A DNA stretch of 64,000 bases. Source: Anoplopoma fimbria (taxonomy: Eukaryota; Chordata; Actinopteri; Perciformes; Anoplopomatidae). How positions within the stretch are numbered: position 1 is the stretch's first letter; each line of letters begins with the position of its first letter. This document shows, one piece after another, positions 1 to 12,603 of the stretch. The DNA lies in NCBI RefSeq assembly GCF_027596085.1, contig NC_072453.1, positions 8,117,448 through 8,181,447 on the forward strand, read 5' to 3'. The notes under the pieces are model-generated. The model saw only the letters and a list, made by a program, of their open reading frames with translations. It made no database searches and was not told where the DNA came from. The position numbers and the translations under genes were made by a program.

Positions 1-907
1 TTGTGGTCTCTCAGAAGAGTTTTTCCAGAGCTGTAAAGTTAATTAATATGTGGTCAGCTTGGATATTAAATCTGAATCATGAGATAACTTAACTATTTAT
101 ACTGCAATAACATATTTACCACATGTTTAGCTGACATTTACTGCCACTTTTCCACTTGTTCCAATAATTGATTTAGTGTTTAGTAATGTCATATTTCAAG
201 TGTTGCATTAAAGGTGAAGATCTTAAATCTGTGGTACGTTTTCATCGTTGGCCTTTCATGCCTGTCTTTGGCTTTGGCATTTAATCTTCTAAATATAGCT
301 GCATCTAAAAAAAATAGAAGCAGGACTGTTAATAAGAAGGCAACCTACTCTTTGTGAAATGTCAATTGGTTGTCACACTTTAACTGAAATATTCTTATGA
401 TATCTTATTGATGATTTACATTTGGACTCAAGTCAGACTTTATTTGATGTTTTTTTAGCTGATTTGGAGTCATTGAGACTTGATTCCCTTAAGACCTGAG
501 TCTCTGAATTAAAAACATTCAAGCCTCATTAGTTTTGATCATCATGGAAACATTGAATATTTAATTCTTACATTTTGTTATTCTTGTAAAAAAAACACTT
601 TTATACAGCTTTGGACAAAAAATGTCTCCTTGATCTTCAGCATTCAGACCCCAAAGACTCACATCATAACTTGCAATTTCCTCACGAGAACTTCAGACTT
701 GCCATCAAGGATTCAAGACTTGATTCTTGAACCCCGACAGCAAATTGATAGAGTACCCCTCTGAAAGTTTAATTTGCAAGATGGGTCAAATGAAAACTCA
801 GTTGCAGTTTCTCTAAATGGATTCAAAGGTTAATTTGTCACATACAAAAGTAAATCTGTGTAGTGAAATGCTATGTGATGGGCTCCCAGACTGGAGTGGA
901 CAATAGG

Positions 908-1015
908 AAATAAAATAAATAAAATAAATAAAATAAATAAAATAAATAAAATAAATAAAATAAAAAAATAAATAAAATAAATAAAATAAATAAAATAAAT
1001 AAAATAAATAAAATA
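908..1015. repeat. (AAATAAAAT)n simple repeat
   Basis: About twelve units of an A/T-only 9-bp repeat, interrupted once by a longer A run near 963-969. Confidence 0.95.
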
Positions 1016-1614
1016 TGTCAGGAGGAAAATTTAAGATAATTCAGCTATAAATATATGTTGACAAATAAATGGACGTATACAGGTATGTCACAGGGCAGTG
1101 CATCCTGGTTGATATAAAAAAACAAACAGTAAATGGCCTCATCCAACTTCGTGAACTTCATTCAAAAATTGGCATTGATTTATTCAATATCTGCATGTTA
1201 CCATGTCACCAGCTAAAATTGTATTCTGTGTCATTTTAATGCAATGTTCTGATTTGTTGGTTTGAAGACGAGGGTTGTAGCAGCTTACTCTACACACACT
1301 CTCTATTATTTGTCTTATTAAGATTTACGCTTGTAAAGCAAAACAAGCAGACAGATACTGTTATGTCATCTCCAAGATGCAAAAGAGTTATGAATTTCTG
1401 CATTCACTGCCACCTCTTGAGGTGACAGAAGTTGTTGGACAGGTGAGTTGACACACGGAATCAGCTTGAGGTCGACAGATGTCGAGATCAAGAGGGAAAC
1501 AAAAACAAGGAGGATGAAGTAATCAGTGAGAATACTGACAGCAAGGAATCTGTGCTATTTAGTAGATAGAGAGATAAACAAAGCAGACGGACAGGAAGGA
1601 GACGGACAAGACAA

Positions 1615-1622
1615 TATAAAAA
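1615..1622 (+). promoter_or_regulatory. possible TATA box of the internal ank3 promoter
   Basis: TATAAAAA lies about 375 bp before the ATG of the alternative first exon. No CpG-rich segment or initiator was recognised. The link to the exon is positional only, since the region is AT-rich and such strings occur by chance. Confidence 0.25.
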
Positions 1623-1639
1623 CCAAACAAAGCAAAAAG

Positions 1640-1761
1640 AGGACAAAATAAAAGAGTTAGGAAGGACGTATTCTGTAGGTAGAGTTTAGATGTTAGACAA
1701 CTTAGTCTGAGTCACACACCCACTTACTATTTCTGTCCTGCAGAGAGCTCTAGGTGTCTGT

Positions 1762-1808
<47 letters not shown>

Positions 1809-2017
1809 GATAATCCTGGGTTGGTAGGCGGGAGAAAGCCGATCTGTTTGTGTGAGCGCCGGGCTGTGGAAGAGAGACAGACAGTTGTGTGTGCAGCAGA
1901 GAGAGAGAGAGACAGACAGATAGAGAGAGTTGAAGTGAAGTCGAAGGAAAAGTGAGTTCAGGGTTGCAAATCCTGCAAACTGGACTTCTGTCTGGATGAA
2001 GTGCTTTAAAGCAGGAG
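1640..2017 (+). CDS. ank3: ank3 alternative first exon (5'UTR plus MKCFKAG start)
   Basis: An ATG at 1996 opens a short frame encoding MKCFKAG plus one base and ends at a consensus donor, GGAG|gtgagt, after 2017 in phase 1. The next exon (3531) needs exactly phase 1 and continues [13 protein letters not shown]. Mammalian ANK3 is known to have short isoforms that replace the ankyrin repeats with a few residues just before [10 protein letters not shown], so this exon fits an internal promoter making a repeat-less ankyrin-G. The left boundary is a guess; a (CA)n tract at 1763-1806 would lie in the leader or promoter. The leader sequence is rich in GAGA. Confidence 0.6.
1763..1806. repeat. (CA)n microsatellite
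   Basis: About 22 CA units upstream of the alternative ank3 first exon. Confidence 0.97.
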
Positions 2018-5000
2018 GTGAGTTGTGTCTCGCTTCAAGAGGAGGGTTTGAATGGGTCGGAATGTGGCAAGATGGGTTCTGTAAAGTGTGTGTGTGTGTG
2101 TGGGAGAAAGTTTCAGGGAGTGGGGGGAGGGGTGCTGCAGCAGCAGGGGGTGAGGGGACAGGAGGGTGAGGCGGGGGTCTCCGGTGCTTTGTGGTCGTTG
2201 GAATTCCTTTCCTTTATCTTCCACTCTTTTTTTTTTTCTCGTTTTCTTCGCCTGCATGCACTTGCTCCCCTCTTTAACTCCTCCTCTCCTGCTCCCAACT
2301 CTGCAGTCAGCGGTTCATCAGTAGGCTACAGGATCTACAGTAGAACTGAGAAGGCATAACATGCTGCTCTCTGTTTCACTGCTTGTCCTGTAACGTATGT
2401 TTAACCACTTTTTCTATAGCTTGAATGATTTCTTTGCTGTGATGACATAGATTTCTGCTGTGTGTTTCTATTTTTTTACATTCATTTGTGGTTATTTTAT
2501 TCAGATATGAAGCTGTTGAACTGCTGTTATTGCTGTTACTGTTTGCTCTCTAAACTAACCTCACTACAGAAAGTCACTGACAGCAGCACTATCTATTGTT
2601 TGCACGCTTTGCTGTTAGCATTTGCTTGTCATTTGTGTGACTGAGACAAAAAAGACAGCAGAGACTTTTGTTTGTGTTTCGTTTTGTTGGACCAGAGCTG
2701 AAATGGAAAACAGCCTCTGGGCAGAAGCTCCATTGATCAGTCGGACTAAAAGAGCAGCACTGTTCTGCATGCATGACAAAACTAAAAGAATAATATTTGC
2801 ATTCACAGAGTTTTACGCTTTAAACTGTCACACAATCTCAGATAAAGCAGATTACAGAGCTCTGCAGGGATGATGTATTTTTGTATGCCAACCCCAGAAG
2901 TTAGCATTGCAATGGTTCTTTTTTGATTATTGCAGAAAATGATCTTTGTGACAAACAAGCATTTTGGATACTTACAAGTTTTGTTCATCAAGATAATCGT
3001 CACAAATGAAAACCACTTTTATGATTTTGAAAGCAATCAACAGAAGCTAACGTTAGGCTATAAAGGAACTACACCACGGTCACATGACTTCACGTCACCA
3101 CCTCTAAGTTAAAGGTGGACTAGTCGGCGTGATGAAGTTTTGTAGCCTCGTTTAGCCCCTTTTCAGCAATCGCCTTTTTAAAGACACGTAAAAGCTTCAA
3201 AATTGAGATTTATAAACATATAAATCTCACTCTGTATATTTAAACAAAACGTTAAAATCTCTTCAGCTTGTTTTAACCCCAGACCTTATTTCAGGCATCT
3301 AAAACCCATTTAAAAAAACAATTCAATTCAAGACGAAGGAGCTGAATGTGCAAAAATGCTGACTCATTTCTCGGTTTTAGGATTCATTCCTCTTATTGAC
3401 TTTATTCATTCTCTTTCATCAACACTCCAGAGTAGTTTAACTGGCCACACACTGGCAGAAAACCATGAAAAAAGATGGAAATTCAAAGTCTAACCTATCC
3501 CACTTTTCCTGCATGTTTTCAACCTTGTAGGTGACGATGCGATGACGGGGGACACGGACAAATATCTGGCCCCCCAGGACCTGAGGGAGCTGGGAGACGA
3601 CTCGCTCCCTCAGGAGGGCTACATGGGCTTCAGCGTGGGCGCTCGGTCACAGAGGTGAGACACACTATGACACTATAACCCCCACAGTGGATGATCAGTA
3701 ATATGACTAATACAGAATTTAGATAGAAGTCGTTAAATAAATTACAGCTGTCACAAAACGAGAGGATTGTTGATGTGTAAAGGTGTTTTAAACGGCAAAA
3801 TTTCAAATAAACCATCTTGACAGTTGTAGAGAACAGAGAGCCAAGGAGTTCGAAATGGAGGAAGCTATTGTTGCTCGTTAGCTGTGATACATCAACGACT
3901 TTTAACCTTTTGTTGGAGATCCAAAGAGGACTTGTTTGAAGACAGTTATAAGACATTTTAAATATGTGCTTATTTCTAGTCTCGTTAGCAACAGTAGCAA
4001 ATAGCCCTGCAAGAAATATACAACATCACCAAGCTTCTACAACCTCATAATTAACAAAAACACGTATAGTTGTGGTTGGATTCCTCCTTAAAAATTGGTG
4101 TGAAAAGAAATCGCTCATAATGCGGTACAAAACAGGAAATTGCTCCACAGCTCTTCTTGTTCAAAAAGAGAGAAAACCTTTAACCAAAGAAGCAAAGTGA
4201 GATCTTAGACAGGAAGTGACAGGGTTTATAGAAATTGTCTTATTTTAATTGCAGGCATGTGTTAGGCATTTCCAAGTGTTATCGTTTGTTTATGGTAATT
4301 GCAATTCACCAAGGTTTCCATAATTTCATAGAAGTATAGATGTCTTTTTTCAAAGCTTAATTAAGTAATTTCCACATAATTCTGACCCCCGACACAGATT
4401 TTTCTCTCCCCAGCGGGAGGTCGTAGTTCGTTTTCTGTGGCGTGTTGAACCTCTTTGCTCACACCGAATTATTGACACTTGTGCAACCCGCCCCAGAGGG
4501 AGGGGGGTTATTGAATATCTGAGCAGTGACACACACGGACATTGAGCCACAGGAAATTAGAAACATGTTCGATTCCATGGCCTTGAGCCCTGGGTTACAT
4601 CAACACACTCTGTTTGAGTGGGGGGGTGGGATGTCGGGGTCTGTGAGTGTGTGAATCGGTTTAACAAATTTGGTGGTCTGATGTTGGAACGGGTTCAAAT
4701 CACTTCCAGTTCAGTCAATTTAGGAAGTGAATTATCTACAAAATCAGTATTACGGAGTTGAAAGAAAGTTGAATTAATGTTATGTATTTTGTTTGTTCTT
4801 TTTTTCATTATTCTAAAACTTTTTAGCGCTGTTGATACATTCCTATGCCTACCTAATATGAAGTTGTGACGTCGGAGGAGCCGCTTGGTTCTGAGATAGT
4901 TTTGTCCCGTTTTAAATTAACGTTTAAAGTTTTATTTTATTGATAATCTTTCTCTTCCACAACATAAAAACACTGGACAATTTAATGATACTATAGGTTT

Positions 5001-8000
5001 TATTTTATGGCCATCAGATGTAATTATTTCTTCAAATTCCCTAAGAAATTTTGGATATCTGAGTGCTCTAAATACTACAATACCCATACTGCCTCAGCTG
5101 CTGTTGCTATGGCGAAGAAGCCAGCTAGAGGCATGGAATAGATACGTAGCAAGTCCAGATCATTTCATGGATGCTGAACTCATCCAGCATTGAGTGTAAT
5201 CCTGACATTAGCTGCACAAGCTGTATGATTTTAAGATCTGTGGCTGGATGTCTCTTACTGAAATGCTTCTTGGGAGTTGTAGTTAACTTTTTACCTTAAA
5301 GCTGCACTAATCAACATTTTAATACCAACAATGGATCAAAATATTATGTGTAACGTGAAAAGGGATTCTCATAGTGACAAACCCACAGAGATTTACCACC
5401 CAACCCTGCAGTTCCTCTCAGCTCTATGGAGTTTTTTGTGCGTCTTTTAGCTCATTGTTTTGGTTTTAAGGCTCACAACTTTACTGTTTTGTTTCTGTTT
5501 CAACAGTTCCAGCTGCAACAGGCAGCTTTTTTCAGTACAAACAACTCTAAGAAACTCACTGTGCTCAGTACCCAACTGCAGACAGACAGATTTAACAACT
5601 AGGTGGTGTACATACAGTACAGTAGTATAATTTAGGAAGGGGTGGAGAACAAAAACAGAGCTAAAAATAGAGTAAATGTTGGACTATTAATTAGGTAGAC
5701 AGAAACATAGCATATTTAAATTCTGCACACACATACTTGTACTTATGAGTGTTTAGTGAATAAATCAGATGTATTTTTAATGCTCTTTATTTGTTCTGAT
5801 GTTTAAAACAACAGTTTCATAGCCATCCACCCTCAAAAGTGCCAAAGGTGTCACATGCAGTAATATATGCATAAATTTGACAGAGATTGTTACATCTGGA
5901 ACCCTTGATGCCTGAAATAACTCCTCCCTTTTCAAAACCCTGTAATGAGTCCCTATAATTAGTGTACATGTGGGGTCCCTGGGATGAAGACGCTCTGTTG
6001 TTAGTCCGAAAATTTAGAGTTTAGGCTAATTAGTTATATATATATACAGACAGACAGTCAGCCTCTGTCATCCTTCTTCCAGCCTGTTTTTCTCCTCTCT
6101 GCATCTCTTCCCTCCTCTGTTTGTTCATGATCTTTTGATCTTTTATTCTCTCCTCGTGTCCGTTCTTAATGTTAGTCCCAAAGTCAGGTAAGGCTGAAGG
6201 CATGAATAGGCCCCTCCCCCTCCACCCCCACCCCATTTCACCCCTTTCCCTCCCCCTTAACCCCCCAGACTCAAGTCTCTACCTTGTGGTCCGATGTAAT
6301 ACATATTTACTGTGTATGTTTGACTACTAACGTGATGATTTTGGCCATTTTATTTTATGTTTTTTAACACTTTTGACTGCTGACATCAGGCGTGTGTTTT
6401 GTCCCGTGGTTCTTTATGTCTGACTTTCAGTTAAAAACAGTTCTGCTGTGTTTCCTGCTTGTGAGAGAACAGCCTGTTTTGTTTTTTGCTTTGGTGTTTG
6501 ACTGTGGTTTCTTGTATCATTAATGCCGGGGTCTTTGTGGTTTAGCCACAAAGGTGGAGCTTTGCATCATTTTGGTTTCCGTGTGGAGTTTTTCTTCATC
6601 GAGCTTCCAGGGACCTGAACTGATATTTATCTAAAGGCAAAAGCTTTTGCCTTCATCAGTTTAGTGTCACGTAATGGACAGTGCAGAATAATCTCACTGT
6701 ATGTCATCTTCAGAAAGATATGTACATTTCAAACAAAAATGTACATTAAAAGGCACATTTAAATTGATTTATAGGCAAAAATACATGTTCATCAGACCTG
6801 ATGGGATTTATGTTTAGCCAACAACATTTATATCCTTTCAAAGTATCATAAATTAATCTAAGTTTGTGCTACTAACTCATTTAATTTATTATTATAATTT
6901 TAATAATTTTTTGCATGTAGTAGATTTGTAGTAGATTTGTTACGAAAATATATTTGTCCAGCAAGTTTTAGATTACAACTATTACTTTTAAAAGTCTTAT
7001 GTATCTTGTATGTATTTTAAAGCTTCCATAATAATGAAATATGCTTTTCTCCAAAGTGAGATAAAACCAGGATCACTGAGCTTCATTTCTCTGTAAAGAT
7101 CTTGTTGTAAAATGAGGAAGACAGATTTGAATGACATGATAAAGTTATTTTTTGTGTTTGCTCAACGTAAGAAGACAACAAGAATATTATCTCATTATCA
7201 CTGGACAATAACCCTGTTATCACAAGGAAATAACTCTATCATCCCAAGATAAGAAAATACTTTTGCAATCTTCAGATTTCAAAAAATATAAATCGCAACG
7301 CAGGCCTTTTTCTGCTTTCATAGATTCATCATCTCAGAATCAGAGTTGTGTGTTTTCCATGTTTCTCTACAGAGCAGCTCCTCTGAACAGCAGCTAATTG
7401 GTTCACACAGGTTTACTCGTGTCGAGCAAATAGCAGCGCTGTTGTAAATGAGGCTGAGATGTTGCAGGCAAACATTCATCACATGTCACTGCTCAGGAAT
7501 GCTCTCTATTTGCCTCATAAAAGTCTCTCTGAAACAAACAAACATCACGCCGTAATGCACTGACAATCGGGACAGAAATGTAAACTTTTTCATCATGAAG
7601 CCAAAACCAGCTTCCTGTTGCTGTTTCCATTGTCCGATCATATAGCAGTCCACTTCATAAGCTACTCTGCTTCCCTCAGGCTTTTAGGGCATTTGAATTG
7701 TGTGCTGGCATGGTGTGAATAGCCCGGTCACCGAGACTAAAGGGGCTAAAACCCACAACAAACCCACGTTTAACAAACCCACCGTTTTTTGTTTTTTTTT
7801 GCCCTGCACATTCACCGTCCAAGAGGTATTATTTTGAAAATCAGCAAACTTTAACGACTTCATTTGCATCTGGCGTTCTACAGAGTTTAGATTGTTTTTT
7901 TTATTTTTGTTGCCTCAGACACATTAGTACCCTTTGCACACCGATCACTTGGTTTTGTTTTGGAAACACTTGAATTCCCTCTTCAGGAGCATTCTTTCTT

Positions 8001-11000
8001 TCCTTGTTGGTTGTTGTTGTCACTGGTGGCATCTACAGTCGGGTTCCTGGAAGCTGCATGCATTTAATGTGTTTATGTTTGTTTTTTCTGTTCACTTTCA
8101 CCCCCCCCCTTACACCCACCCCTCCTCCTCCTCCCAACTCCTCCACCTTCCCCTCCTCATCATTGTGACTGTTGTCTTGGTAATCCGTGACTACTACGGC
8201 AACCACACCAAGCCTGCGTTCCTTCAGTTCTGATAGGTCCAACACGCTGAACCGGAGCTCGTTCACGCGGGACAGCATGATGATCGAGGAGATGCTGGCA
8301 CCCAATAAGGAGATGGTACGTAGCAGGTGTACTTTCTTGTTGTATTTCTGTCTCTCTCCGTCAGTAATCCACACTTAAATGACTTCACAAGAGACACAGT
8401 TCTGTCTCCAATGTGCCGAGCTGTCTTTTGAGCTGTGCCAAAAGTCAGGCTATGCACCAATCCTCTTACACCTGAGGCGGTGTTGACATAAAGACGACCA
8501 ATCCCGTTACATTTAGCTAAAGAGGAACTGAGATAGGTGCTGCTATGTAAGAGGGATTATTGTCACGGGCCACTTGTTATATAGGGTGCAGGAAAAATGG
8601 CTCTTAAGGTAAGGAGGGGAATTCAGGTGAAACTTTGTTGAGCAAAAAGACACAACACAACTGCCATTGGTAGACTTTTACATCTTTGTTATATTAAATG
8701 ACATAACAAAGATTTATCTGTGCTGGAAAACGTGTTTACAAGCATCAGAATGGAAATTAATTTGTTCTCATCTTCTCATTAGTTTGAGATTAGTAGTAAT
8801 CTTAGTTAAATTTAAGCTTAAAATAAGTTCCTGTGATTGTTTGATACGTCCAACTTCCTTCCCGCCAACAGTACACGGTCTCTCTTCCATTTTAAACTAC
8901 GTCACATGCTCTGTGCGTAGCAAATTCACATGGATACGTTTACATTGAAATCAGTATAGACTACATGCCGAGCAAAAAAGAAGAAAGCCGTCCTTATTGC
9001 ACCGGAAATTACCATTTTTTTTTGTTTCTTTTATACTCCAATTGGTGAGAGTGGGCTGACTAAATTAAGTTTAATATGTAAAAATCTGTGGCGTGCCCCT
9101 TTAAGCTCGACCACAAACGCCTCTGAGAAATGAATATATGGAATAACAATACGACAGAGAACTTAAACCCTTTTGTCAGGAGGAGTCTTCAAATGTGCAT
9201 CAGTGCTGCATGCAGTTGATTTTGATCAGATATTTGAATGTAACATCTGCTAAATAACAGCTGGTCTCCTCTCACGCTGCTCCAGATGCTCTGTAAGGAA
9301 AGGTCTTTCATTGTAGAGCAACGCAATAAGGTAGATGTGAGAATATGTCATTCAATATTTTCATTTATATATATGTAGTATAATATTATTTTTTCTGTTC
9401 AGTTATGCCAACATCAGTTGTTACCATGCACAGCTCATCTCATAGCATGTATATATTTATAATTTTCTCTTCATTGTTGTTGATTAATATCAGATCCTTT
9501 CTTATTAATTGTGGGATTTATTATGAGTTCTTTATTTTTACAACACTGCATGTACAGTGTCAGTATAGCAAGTGTTTTGTTCTCATTAACATGTCTTCTT
9601 TAAAATAATTCTTAACTTTTATAATTAGGTGTTGAACCTTTTTTAAACATTTGAACTATTATTTTGGATGGAACACATAATTCTGCTAATGTCAATATTT
9701 CTGTTAATTTCAGAGCCTCTCTGGAATAGAAATATTGCATATATAGATAGTTTTATGCAAAACCATGTGAGAAAACACCAGAATACAATATGTGTTTGCA
9801 TTTATTCACTTTGTACATCTGATGTTGGTTTCTGTCTTTAAAACCATCCATAAAACTGGAATTTATCACTTAAAAATCAACAATTCTGTTTATTTTTTGA
9901 TTTTATTTCACATTATCCTGAATTTATTGATTATATTACTAAATGCTGGTGTCTGACTGACATTTTTACACCTCCAGATTGGATTTTTTGTTAATGACAG
10001 CTGCCGTAGTCGCCCATGTGTAGAAATAATTTCTTGACTCCGCCATAAATCCTGGTATTGAAGCCATCCTTCCACAGAGGTGATGTCATCTTGACATATC
10101 ATAGCTCACTGCTGACCGTTAAAGACAAACATTGCAACCCCTGAACAGATTTATGTGTCAGTTCTTGTCTGGAGGACATTCCATAAATTTCAGCCATCTT
10201 TTTATGGCCAGATTTTGACATATTTTTATGAGACACAAGTGTTTAGATCTCATCAACACAGGCTGCATTTTCTTCATTGTTTCTCTTTTCCTTGGTTATT
10301 TAAGTGCATGTCTCCATGAAAAAAGCTGAAAATTGTGATATAATTTCTTCCCTTTATTTACTTTATATCAAACACCCATTCAGATTTTGTTATTTCTCTC
10401 CTTTCCTCTTCTGCACAATGACCTTGTTGTCTCCTCCACAGCATTTGGCGGTTGCTAAGGACTTTGACAACGAGTCTCTGAGGAGATACAGCTGGACTGC
10501 AGATGCTCTGGATAATGTCAACCTGGTCTCCTCTCCAGTACACTCTGGGTAAGCACAGATGAATGGATAAGAAAGGACACAAGAAATATGCCTGTCCTTG
10601 TTTTCACCTATCTGTTATAAATCCTCTGTCTGTCTTCCCTTCTCATTTTCTTTCCCCCTTTGAGAAAACGTCTCATACCTGCAGCGGTTTCTCTTCACCG
10701 TCTCTGATTGTCTGTTCTTTATTGTAAAACAAATCTGTGAGCAAAATTTACATTTCCTTCATTTCTGAAACCAGTGCTCACCTGATGCTGAAGGTTCAGG
10801 TAAAATCATTGGCCTCACAGCAGCAGATCCACATGTGACTCATCGAACTGCAGAAATGAAGGAGCTGTAATTTAAAGCAAAAGTTTGACATTGTCGGAAA
10901 ATACGCTAATTCGCATTCTGGCGGACAGTTGGATAAAAAGACTCAGAATCAGAAGCTGTTTATTGCAGAGTACGTTACACATACAAGGAAATAGGTGATT

Positions 11001-12508
11001 GATTGGTGGGTAACAGTAAACACAATGCAATAATATTGGACATAATTAAAAAAAACAGGCAGGAGATGGTTAGCTTAGCTTAGCATGAATACTTGAAAGA
11101 GGGTCGAAACAGCTACCCTTGCTAAGATCTGCCCATCAACACGTCTAAAGCTATATTTCCATATAAAAATGGAAGTTTAAATACAACAATTCCAGTAGCT
11201 TTAAATTAACCAACAGAGATGAGAGTGCTATCGACTCCTTTCACGCTTGTGGTTCACTTCCTGTTCACACTGACTTTTTACAAATATGAAGTTAGCCAGA
11301 CTGACAGGTAGCTCGTTAATTAGACAGTTTTGGCGATTACAAATTCTGTGACTCACAGAAGTTTATGTTTCTCATGTGAATATTTATGTACTTTGATTTC
11401 ACAAGTTATGTTAATGAACAGACAAAGTACATAAAGTCGGATATAAATACAGAAGTTTTAACTGCTTTTCCCCTAAAAAGAATACAGAATACATGCGCTG
11501 ACTTGCAAACCTGTTGATTTGTATAAAAGGTTATACACATGGACTTTTCCAGAGAAATAGATTGCTTTCTGTACAGATTTCCCAATCAGCTGATGGATTT
11601 ATTACTAGTTAAGCTTTTGAATTCAAGCTGAAATCATATATCTGCTATCATATAATCATGTGGTTGCTTTGTTTGCCTTTACACCATAAACAAACCACAC
11701 TACAGTGCACTTGGGAGTGAACTGGCACAGTCATTTTGCGGTCTCGATTCGGTTGTTGGAGCCATATACACTGGGCAAACAGACCTGAGTTAATTTCAAC
11801 CAAACCAAACTGGTTAGTCCTGAAACCATCCTAACTCTCAGCCAGAAAGCGAATAAGTGAATATCTCCCAAAAATGTTGAGCTAACCTTTAAAGGGCTCC
11901 TTGGTGATCGTCTCCTCAGTGGCATTCTCCTATGACAAAGCTCTGTTGTTGACCTTTCACCCCTGCGTTGCTTTGTCGTCCATCCTACAGTTTTTCCTCT
12001 CCGCTCCCGCAGTACGACAGCAGGTGATTGACTGTGATTGGTCGCCCTCTCTTTTTCACCACCTCTACCTTGTTTTGTGGCCGACACCCCTCCCTCCCCT
12101 TCTCCGTTCACTCATAACATCCGTGTTTGCTCTCCTCACACATGAAACTATGATGTTACAGATTTGGATTTTTTTTCGTGTTTATTCCTCATTGTTTGGA
12201 GGAAATATTTGCGAGTTTCTTAACATATCTAAATGAGTTTGTGGTCAGAATGTGACTTTTTACAGCTGAATTGAACTGTTTTTAAATGATTATTTAACCT
12301 GTTCTAGATAGATTTAATGCAACTACAGATAACATGTGTGTAAGTTCATGTATTTCAAAGTCTGTGAGTGAGTCTTTACATTTGCTTTAGACTTAAACCA
12401 AACTTTTCAAAGGATAAGTTTATGCAAAAAGGACATACCATTTGTTCAAAAGCATTTTTACTAACATGACATTTCATTCACCAAACTGCATGGTGTGAAT
12501 CTGTGTGT

Positions 12509-12603
<95 letters not shown>

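Larger units (their letters stand above)
1..1639. other. upstream ank3 intron or promoter DNA, no gene seen
   Basis: AT-rich DNA without a convincing coding frame. It holds an (AAATAAAAT)n repeat at about 908-1015. For isoforms with ankyrin repeats this should be intronic; for the short isoform it is upstream flank. Confidence 0.6.
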
